Shown here in pieces: positions 58,281-64,000 of a stretch of 64,000 nucleotides of DNA (the first letter of the stretch is position 1; each line of letters begins with the position of its first letter). The position numbers and the translations under genes are program-made. The stretch is from Caulobacter mirabilis (lineage in GTDB: Bacteria; Pseudomonadota; Alphaproteobacteria; Caulobacterales; Caulobacteraceae), in contig NZ_CP024201.1 of NCBI RefSeq assembly GCF_002749615.1, positions 2,356,001 through 2,420,000 of the forward strand, in the 5' to 3' direction. Under the pieces are notes generated by a model that saw only the letters and a program-made list of their open reading frames with translations, ran no database searches and had not been told where the DNA came from.

Positions 58281-59741
58281 GTGGAAGCGTGGGGGTATCG
58301 GCTGAAGCGACTCAGCGCGGCGTCCTTGAACGAGGCCGCCCTGCAGACCCGCCGGCCGCTGTACGATCGTTCCAAGACCACCATCGGCGTGGTCCATTTC
58401 GGCCCCGGCGCGTTCCACCGGGCGCACCAGGCCGTCTATTTCGACCGCCTGCTCGCCGCCGACCCGCGCTGGGCGATCTGCGGCGTCTCGCTCCGCTCGT
58501 CCGAGGTGCAGGACGCCCTCGCGCCCCAGGACGGGCTGTACACCCTGCTGGAGCTGGGCGAGCGGACGCGGCCCAGGATCATCGGCGCCCTGACCCAGAT
58601 CCTGGTGGCGCCGCGGGAGCCCGAGGCGGTCGCCGCCCGGCTGGCCGCCCCGACCACCCATCTGGTCACCCTGACCGTGACCCAGAGCGGTTACTGCCTG
58701 ACGCCGGAGGGCGTGCTGGACCTGGCGCATCCCGACATCATCCACGATCTGTCCGGCGCGATGTGGCCGCGCAGCGTCGAGGGTTGGCTGGTCGAGGGGC
58801 TGCGCCGTCGGCGGGCGGCCCGCCTCCCCGCCTTCACGGTGCTCAGCTGCGACGACCTGCCGTCGAACGGCCGGCGGCTGCGCGAGGCGGTCATCGCCTT
58901 CGCCGCCCTGCGAGACCCGGAGCTGGCCCGCTGGATCGCCCGCGAGACGCGTTTTCCGCGCACCCTGTCCGACAGCATCACCCCCGCCACCGACGACGCC
59001 CTGCGGCTGCGGGCCGGCTGCGCCACGGGACTGATGGACGCCTGGCCGGTCCAGCGGGAGCCGTTCAGCCAATGGGTCATCGAGGACGACCTCGGCCCGG
59101 ACCGGGACGCCCTGGCGGTCATCGCCACCCTGACCGACGAGGTCGAGGCTTGGGAGCAGGCTCAGCGCCACCTCCTGGGCGGCGTCCGCACCAGCCTGGC
59201 CTACCTGGGCCTGCTGCGCGGCCGGCGGACAGTTCGCGACGCCGTCGCCGACGAACCCTTGATCGGCTTTCTCAGGGCGATGCTGCTGGACGAGATCGTG
59301 CCGGTCCTGCAGGCGCCGCGCGATTTCAACGCCTCGGCCTATGTCGAGGCCTTGTTCGAACGGTTCCGCAACCCGGCCATCGAACACAAGCTGTCCCAAC
59401 TGGCCTGGGACGGCTCCGACAAGCTGCCGGCGCGCATCCTGCCGATCATCGCCGACGCCCTGGCCGCCGACCGCAGCATCCGCCGCCTGGCCTATCCGGT
59501 CGCGGCCTGGATGCGGTTCGTGGTCCGGCAGGCCGCCGCCGCCGCCCCGTTGACTGATCCGCTCGCCGGGACGCTGGCGACGCTGGGCCGCCAGTGCGGC
59601 GGCGACGCCGCGCGCGACATCGAACGCTTTCTCACGCTCGACTGCGTCTTCCCCGCGCGGCTGACGCAGGATGCCAGGTTCCGCGAAGCCCTGGCCTGGG
59701 CCTACGCCCGGCTGCCCTCCGAGCTGGACAGCGGAACCTGA
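58281..59741 (+). CDS. uxuB: Mannitol dehydrogenase family; D-mannonate oxidoreductase-like (UxuB)
   Basis: A 486-residue long-chain dehydrogenase. GVVHFGPGAFHRAHQAVYFDRLL at the N-terminus, TLTVTQSGYCL, CDDLPSNGRRLREAV, and D-x-x-x-K-x-x-x-R-x-L (KLPARIL) with the catalytic Lys. It interconverts fructuronate and mannonate, or a related polyol. Start GTG at 58281 with GGGAG eight bases upstream. The 242-base region shared with the divergent aldolase gene should contain both promoters. Confidence 0.87.
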   Translation: MEAWGYRLKRLSAASLNEAALQTRRPLYDRSKTTIGVVHFGPGAFHRAHQAVYFDRLLAADPRWAICGVSLRSSEVQDALAPQDGLYTLLELGERTRPRIIGALTQILVAPREPEAVAARLAAPTTHLVTLTVTQSGYCLTPEGVLDLAHPDIIHDLSGAMWPRSVEGWLVEGLRRRRAARLPAFTVLSCDDLPSNGRRLREAVIAFAALRDPELARWIARETRFPRTLSDSITPATDDALRLRAGCATGLMDAWPVQREPFSQWVIEDDLGPDRDALAVIATLTDEVEAWEQAQRHLLGGVRTSLAYLGLLRGRRTVRDAVADEPLIGFLRAMLLDEIVPVLQAPRDFNASAYVEALFERFRNPAIEHKLSQLAWDGSDKLPARILPIIADALAADRSIRRLAYPVAAWMRFVVRQAAAAAPLTDPLAGTLATLGRQCGGDAARDIERFLTLDCVFPARLTQDARFREALAWAYARLPSELDSGT

Positions 59742-59754
59742 TGCTGAGAGAGGG

Positions 59755-60201
59755 TCAGCGCCGGTTCCGCCCCTTGGCGCCGGTCGCGCCTTCCAGCGCC
59801 CCGTCGAGGCTGAATCGCCCCGCTCCATGAGCGGCGAAGTAGAGGCCGATCAACACCAGCGCGCCCGCGGGCCACATGCCGCGGATGCCGCCGAAGCGGT
59901 CGACCATGGCGATGGCGACCAGCATGTTGAGCGCCGCCAGGATGCCGGCCCAGCGCGTGAACAGGCCCAGGATCATGCCTACGCCGGCGGCCAGCTGGGT
60001 GTAGACCGACAGCGGCGCCAGCAGCTCCGGCGCCGGAAACTTGTGGCTGGTCAGAAAGGCGACGAACTTGGCCATGTCCGCCGGACTGGTCACGTTGTCC
60101 CAGACGCCCCAGATGAGGAAGCCGCCCGTCACCAGGCGAAGGGCCAGGATCGACGCGTCCTGATGGCGCGCCAGGCTCGGAAGAAACAGAAAGTCTCGCA
60201 T
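59755..60201 (-). CDS. DoxX family membrane protein
   Basis: A 148-residue protein with four helices: LVTGGFLIWGVWDNV, LLAPLSVYTQLAAGVGMILGLFTRWAG, AALNMLVAIAMVDRFGG and ALVLIGLYFAAHGAGRFS. L-G-L-F-T-R-W-A-G and H-G-A-G-R-F-S-L-D are typical of the DoxX/TQO family. Not closely similar to the DoxX protein at 36138. Function uncertain. Confidence 0.88.
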   Translation of the reverse strand: MRDFLFLPSLARHQDASILALRLVTGGFLIWGVWDNVTSPADMAKFVAFLTSHKFPAPELLAPLSVYTQLAAGVGMILGLFTRWAGILAALNMLVAIAMVDRFGGIRGMWPAGALVLIGLYFAAHGAGRFSLDGALEGATGAKGRNRR

Positions 60202-60314
60202 GCTCGCCCCCAGATGATCCGCCGGCCGACGCTAGATCACTCCAGGGGAATCGTCATCAGGCGTCGCGACGGTGTAGAGAGCCGGCGGCGGTCCCGCCGT
60301 CCATGGAGCAGCCT

Positions 60315-60542
60315 GTGAGCGAAATCCTCGTCGACGCGCGCGGCCATCGATGCCCGGTCCCGACCCTGCGCCTGCGCAGGGCCATGGAGGCGGCGCCCGC
60401 CGGCGCGGTCGTGCGGCTGCTGGCCGACGACCCGATGGCGCGGGTCGACGTCCCTCATTTCGCGCGGGAGAAGGCCTACGTCGTCACCGACGCTGGCGAG
60501 ACCGACGGGTCGCTGTTTTTCGTGGTTTCGAAGCCGGCCTGA
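60315..60542 (+). CDS. TusA-like sulfur-carrier protein
   Basis: A 75-residue protein with the TusA fold: ILVDARGHRCPVPTLRLRRAM (active Cys in C-P-x-P) and VDVPHFAREKAYVVT. TusA proteins carry persulfide for tRNA thiolation or other sulfur transfer. The GTG at 60315 has GGAG six bases upstream; an ATG at 60303 (four codons earlier) has no ribosome site. The 3' end overlaps the convergent YihY-like gene by 59 bases. Confidence 0.88.
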   Translation: MSEILVDARGHRCPVPTLRLRRAMEAAPAGAVVRLLADDPMARVDVPHFAREKAYVVTDAGETDGSLFFVVSKPA

Positions 60543-61431
60543 GCTTCCGGGTGTGGAGGGCGATCTCCATCTCGGTGGCCAGGGCGCCGCCGAAGAACAG
60601 CGTGTTCACGTTCCAGCTCAGCCAGATCAGGAACACCACGATGGTGGCGACCGAGCCGTAGGTCGCGCCCAGATGCGCGATCTGCTCGACGTAGAAGGCG
60701 CAGAGCCAGGAGGCGAGCACCCCGACCACCGTGGCCGCGATCCCGCCGGCCACCGAAGCGCGCCAGGCCACGGGCTCGCGCGACATGGCGTAGCGGTAGA
60801 TCAGCGTCAGGGCCAGGGCCATGCCGACGCTGGTCCAGGTCCATTCGCTGTACAGCCAGCCGACGCCGGCCAGCGGCTTGATGTTCCAGGCGATCGCCAG
60901 CACGCGGAAGGTCAGGAACAGAAACGATAGCAGGCCCATCGCGGCGATGGCGGCGATCAGCACCACCAGCGCCAGGATGTTGAACCCGAGGAAGCCGCGC
61001 TGGTTCTCCTCCTCATGGATGAACGACAGCCCGGCCAGCAGGGCCTTGAACCCTCGGTGCGCGGCGTAGCCGCCGATGACCAGGGCGACCATGCTCTGGG
61101 CGCTCAGGGACTGGGCCGGCGCATGGGCCAGACGCTTGAGCTCGCTGTCGAACAGACCCCGGGCGTCGGCGGGCAGCATCCGAGCCAGGGTGTCGGCCTG
61201 GGAGGCGACCTGGTCCGGCGTCGACAGCATGCCGTACAGGCCGATGCCGATCACCAGCAGCGGGAACACCGCCAGCATGATCCAGAAGGAGACCCCGCCG
61301 ACGTACAGCATCACGTCCCGGCCCCACAGGCGTTGCAGCGACTTGCCCAGCACCACGAGGGTCGACCGCGTCCAGAGGAGCGGGTCGATGTCGAGGTGGG
61401 GGAATCGTCCGGGGCTCTTGGCGTCCGACAT
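60484..61431 (-). CDS. YihY/virulence factor BrkB family membrane protein
   Basis: A 315-residue protein with about six membrane helices: VSFWIMLAVFPLLVIGIGLYG, a gap with LMA...ARGLFDSEL, FLGFNILALVVLIAAIAAMG, and LGATYGSVATIVVFLIWL with the family's A-x-Y-G-S-x-A motif. Once called RNase BN; now an inner-membrane family of unknown activity. The long 3' overlap with the TusA-like gene means antisense transcription over both ends. Confidence 0.9.
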   Translation of the reverse strand: MSDAKSPGRFPHLDIDPLLWTRSTLVVLGKSLQRLWGRDVMLYVGGVSFWIMLAVFPLLVIGIGLYGMLSTPDQVASQADTLARMLPADARGLFDSELKRLAHAPAQSLSAQSMVALVIGGYAAHRGFKALLAGLSFIHEEENQRGFLGFNILALVVLIAAIAAMGLLSFLFLTFRVLAIAWNIKPLAGVGWLYSEWTWTSVGMALALTLIYRYAMSREPVAWRASVAGGIAATVVGVLASWLCAFYVEQIAHLGATYGSVATIVVFLIWLSWNVNTLFFGGALATEMEIALHTRKLRPASKPRKTATRRSRQRR

Positions 61432-61646
61432 GGCGCGGAAACTGCCTTCGCGACGTCGTCAGCGCAATGTCAAAGGCGCGCCCGGGGGGACCGTGGCGCG
61501 CCTGACAGGATGACCTTGCCTTCTTCCTGTGTAGTCGGCCCCACAACGAGGGACGGGATGCGTGGAAGCCGTCTACGAGAATGAGGATTGAATCGCGTGC
61601 CTGAACGGCGGCTGAACGGCGATGTCAGGCTTCGTTATCCTGACGC

Positions 61647-61949
61647 TCAGATCGCCCCGGTGTACTCGGCGAACACCCTGTCGACGGTGCTGATGTTGCC
61701 CTGGGCTCGCAGCAGCGCGATCACGCCCATCGGAACCATCGCGATCGTCGCCGGCAGGCCGATGATGGTGAGGCCGAAGACCACCCCGCAGCCGATGAGC
61801 CCCCAACCGGCCAGCCGCGCCGACTTCGACGAGGCCAGCAGCCGCGACCGCGTGGCCTGCAGGATGTCCGGATCCTTCGATCCGGCCGACTTCAGTTCGC
61901 CCATGACCACCGACCGGTCCAGCTTGCGGACGAAGAGAGGGTTTTCCAT
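61647..61949 (-). CDS. Small hypothetical membrane protein
   Basis: A 100-residue protein with one or two membrane segments (GWGLIGCGVVFGLTIIGLP and IAMVPMGVIALL at ~45-80), preceded by a soluble charged N-terminus (LKSAGSKDPDILQATRSR). GGAGACG precedes the ATG. No family was recognised. The gene is divergent from the kinase gene at 62045 by 95 bases. Confidence 0.75.
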   Translation of the reverse strand: MENPLFVRKLDRSVVMGELKSAGSKDPDILQATRSRLLASSKSARLAGWGLIGCGVVFGLTIIGLPATIAMVPMGVIALLRAQGNISTVDRVFAEYTGAI

Positions 61950-62044
61950 GGCTCGCGTCTCCTCCAATGCGAAACAGGCCTTGGAGCTAGCGATGCGGAC
62001 GCCGTTCTGTCTTGATGGCGTTCTGAAGGAATTCTCAAGCGGAC

Positions 62045-64000
62045 ATGGGGGTGTTCGTCGTGGTCGGCAGCAGTGGATCCCGTCGGCGTCGCAGGCTCTG
62101 GCGGTTCGCCGGGGCGGAGTTCGACGAGGCGAGCTGGACGCTGCGGGTCGACGGTCAGGCGGTGGCGCTGGAAGGCAAGCCGCTGGAGGTGCTGCACGAG
62201 TTGCTGCTGCGGGCCGGCGAGGTGGTCGCCAAGGAGGAGATCCTCGACAGCGTCTGGGCCGGGGTGACGGTCGTCGAGGGCTCGCTGCCCACCGCGGTCT
62301 CCAAACTGCGCAAGGCCCTGGGCGCGGGCCAGGACGACGTGATCGAGACCGTGCCCCGGATCGGCTACCGCCTGACCAGTCCGGTCAAGGTCGAGAGCAT
62401 TGTCTCGCCCCTGACCCCGAGATTCTCCTTCGCGCCAGGCGACACGGTTCCCGGGCGCGGCCAATGGAGGCTCGATCGGCCCCTGGGCGACACCGGCGCC
62501 GAGGACGTCTGGCTGGCCCGCCATATCAAGACCGGCGACCAGCGGGTGTTCAAGTTCGCCGACGCGCCCGACCGCCTGCGGGACCTGAAGCGCGAGGCCG
62601 CGCTCTCGCGCCTGCTGTTCGCCGGACTGGGCCAGGCGGCGCCCTTGCCCGCCCTGCTGGAATGGAACTTCGACGCCTCGCCCTATTTCGTCGAATACGC
62701 CCACGGCGGCCGCGATCTGCTGTCCTGGGCGGCCGAGGCCGGCGGGCTGGCCGCCATCCCCCTGCCCCAGCGCCTGGCGGTCGCCGCCCGCATCGCCCGC
62801 GCGGTCGAGGCGGTCCACGGCATGGGGGTGCTGCACAAGGACCTGAAGCCGGCCAACATCCTGGTCCTGGGCGACGGCGATGAGGCGGCCGTGCGGCTGG
62901 TCGACTTCGGCAGCGGCCGGCTGCTCGACGACACCGTGCTGGACAGTTTCGCCATCACCCATCCCGGCGCCCTGGAGGTCGAGCCGGGCCAGGCGGACGG
63001 TCGCTCCGGCACCGCCGCCTATCGCGCGCCGGAGCTGGTCGGCGACGCCCTGCCGACCCTCCGCAGCGACGTCTACGCCGTGGGATTGATCCTGTATCAG
63101 CTCGTCGTCGGCGACTTCGCCGCCAGCTTGGCGCCGGGCTGGGAGGCGGGCGTGGCCGATCCGCTGCTCCGCGAGGACGTCGCCGCGGCCTGCGCGGGGG
63201 CTCCGGAGAAGCGTCTCGGCGGCGCCGGGGAACTGGCCCAGCGCCTGGAGACCCTCGACGAACGCCGGCGGCGAGCGGCCGAGGACGACGAGCAGAAACG
63301 TTTCCTGGAGACCCAGCGGGCGCTCGAGGATCGTCGCCGGGCCCGCCGCCCGTGGGTCCGCGCCGCCGCCGCCAGCCTGGTCGCCGGGGTGTTGGCCGCC
63401 TCCGGCTTCGCCGCCTACGCCGTTCATCAGCGCGACCAGGCCCGATCCGCCCAGGCGCTGTCCGAAGCCAGCTATCGCTTCCTGGCCGAGGACGTGCTGG
63501 CGAGCGTCGACCCGGCGCGGGCCTCGTCGGCGGAAGAGACCTTGGTCCAGGCCATCTCCCGGACCGGCGGCGCCATCGAGCAGCGGTTCAGGGACCGGCC
63601 CGAGGTCGCGGCCTATCTCTATGGTTCGCTGGCCCGCGCCTTCGACCTCCGATCGGATTACGCCAACGCGACCCGCTACTACGAGGCCGCCGACCGCGCC
63701 TATGCCCGGGCCGGCGCCGCGGACAGCGCCGAGGCGCTCACCGTTCGCCTCCAGCACGCCGCGGCCTTGGCCCTCTCGACCCGGCCAGGCACTCTGAACC
63801 AGGCCAGGGCCGCAATCGCTTCGGCGGAAAAGACGCTTCAGGCGCGCCGGATCGACGAACCGGAAACCACGGTCTGGCTGGAATCGGCCAAGGGCGCGGC
63901 CGCGCTCGCCTCGGATGACGTCCCCGGTTCGAGGGCGCATTTCGAGCGGGCCTACAGGCTCGTCGAGACCCTTCCCCAGACCTTCACCGAGCGGCAGCGG
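62045..64000 (+). CDS. Winged-helix / Ser-Thr kinase / TPR signalling protein, 3' truncated
   Basis: At least 652 residues, open to the right edge. Winged-helix DNA-binding domain of OmpR type (~22-113; GEVVAKEEILDSVWAGVTVVEG and ETVPRIGYRL), a protein kinase domain (~140-400; Lys in QRVFKFA, catalytic HKDLKPANIL, VDFGSG and a YRAPELVGDA activation-loop end), a membrane helix (AAAASLVAGVLAASGFAAYAV, ~440-460), then TPR-like helical repeats (~490 on). So DNA binding and kinase lie in the cytoplasm and TPRs probably in the periplasm. Membrane-bound transcription factor kinases of this type occur in Caulobacterales and Xanthomonads. Confidence 0.85.
   Translation, partial: MGVFVVVGSSGSRRRRRLWRFAGAEFDEASWTLRVDGQAVALEGKPLEVLHELLLRAGEVVAKEEILDSVWAGVTVVEGSLPTAVSKLRKALGAGQDDVIETVPRIGYRLTSPVKVESIVSPLTPRFSFAPGDTVPGRGQWRLDRPLGDTGAEDVWLARHIKTGDQRVFKFADAPDRLRDLKREAALSRLLFAGLGQAAPLPALLEWNFDASPYFVEYAHGGRDLLSWAAEAGGLAAIPLPQRLAVAARIARAVEAVHGMGVLHKDLKPANILVLGDGDEAAVRLVDFGSGRLLDDTVLDSFAITHPGALEVEPGQADGRSGTAAYRAPELVGDALPTLRSDVYAVGLILYQLVVGDFAASLAPGWEAGVADPLLREDVAAACAGAPEKRLGGAGELAQRLETLDERRRRAAEDDEQKRFLETQRALEDRRRARRPWVRAAAASLVAGVLAASGFAAYAVHQRDQARSAQALSEASYRFLAEDVLASVDPARASSAEETLVQAISRTGGAIEQRFRDRPEVAAYLYGSLARAFDLRSDYANATRYYEAADRAYARAGAADSAEALTVRLQHAAALALSTRPGTLNQARAAIASAEKTLQARRIDEPETTVWLESAKGAAALASDDVPGSRAHFERAYRLVETLPQTFTERQR

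Noticed and set aside
57367-59741. Complete hexuronate operon
   Set aside because: Only an aldolase and a mannonate oxidoreductase-like gene are present. The isomerase, dehydratase, kinase, transporter and regulator are not in the window.
61892-63940. Minus-strand open frame of ~680 codons
   Set aside because: The plus strand in this interval encodes a clear winged-helix/kinase/TPR protein. The minus frame has no motif and atypical composition.

Overview
The window is high-GC alphaproteobacterial chromosome, most likely Caulobacteraceae (Caulobacter/Phenylobacterium type). The basis is gene order: dusB-ntrB-ntrC-ntrY-ntrX-(D-amino acid transaminase)-hfq-hflX-mazG, fused ispDF, pdhA-pdhB-pdhC-lpdA with lipoyl domains on E1-beta and E2, lipA, eno, pyrG and secG. 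The genus is inferred from layout only. No rRNA, tRNA, CRISPR array, insertion sequence or phage gene was seen.

Bases 1-13,900 are an accessory island and the most interesting part. A minus-strand operon encodes an Asn/Asp/Ser-repeat secreted protein (4866-5750), a small secreted protein (4430-4795), a periplasmic C39 peptidase (3693-4433) and another secreted protein (3100-3684). A convergent gene encodes a coiled-coil plus beta-barrel outer-membrane protein (1797-3080). These parts match the logic of the Fap functional-amyloid system: repeat fibre subunit, accessory subunits, FapD-like C39 peptidase and FapF-like channel. The fibre and accessory proteins look unlike classical Fap subunits. 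Two secreted proteins carry a double-glycine leader-like motif behind their signal peptides, and all three share a C-terminal module. Two Crp/Fnr-type regulators flank the set.

Next to it is a polysaccharide cassette: UDP-xylose synthase, a processive-type GT2, a second sugar-nucleotide epimerase, two divergent GH10 (xylanase-family) proteins and a BcsS-like outer-membrane protein. I infer a matrix island that couples an amyloid-like fibre with a xylose-containing glycan.

Bases 14,000-54,000 are mostly core genome: a GPH-type transporter, mazG, hflX/hfq, the two Ntr two-component systems, dusB, ispDF, lipA, an Aas-like acyl-ACP synthetase, the pyruvate dehydrogenase operon, a divisome FtsB-like protein, eno, rpmF, pyrG and secG. 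Accessory genes are interspersed (retropepsin-like protease pair, GNATs, dioxygenase, hydrolases). Both NtrC and NtrX lack a recognisable GAFTGA loop.

Bases 54,000-64,000 are accessory: VOC proteins, a serine hydrolase, hexuronate-pathway enzymes (KDPG aldolase, UxuB-like), DoxX, a TusA-like protein, a YihY/BrkB membrane protein and a truncated winged-helix/kinase/TPR signalling protein that runs off the end. Intergenic palindromic repeats occur at about 32.1, 51.7 and 55.1 kb.
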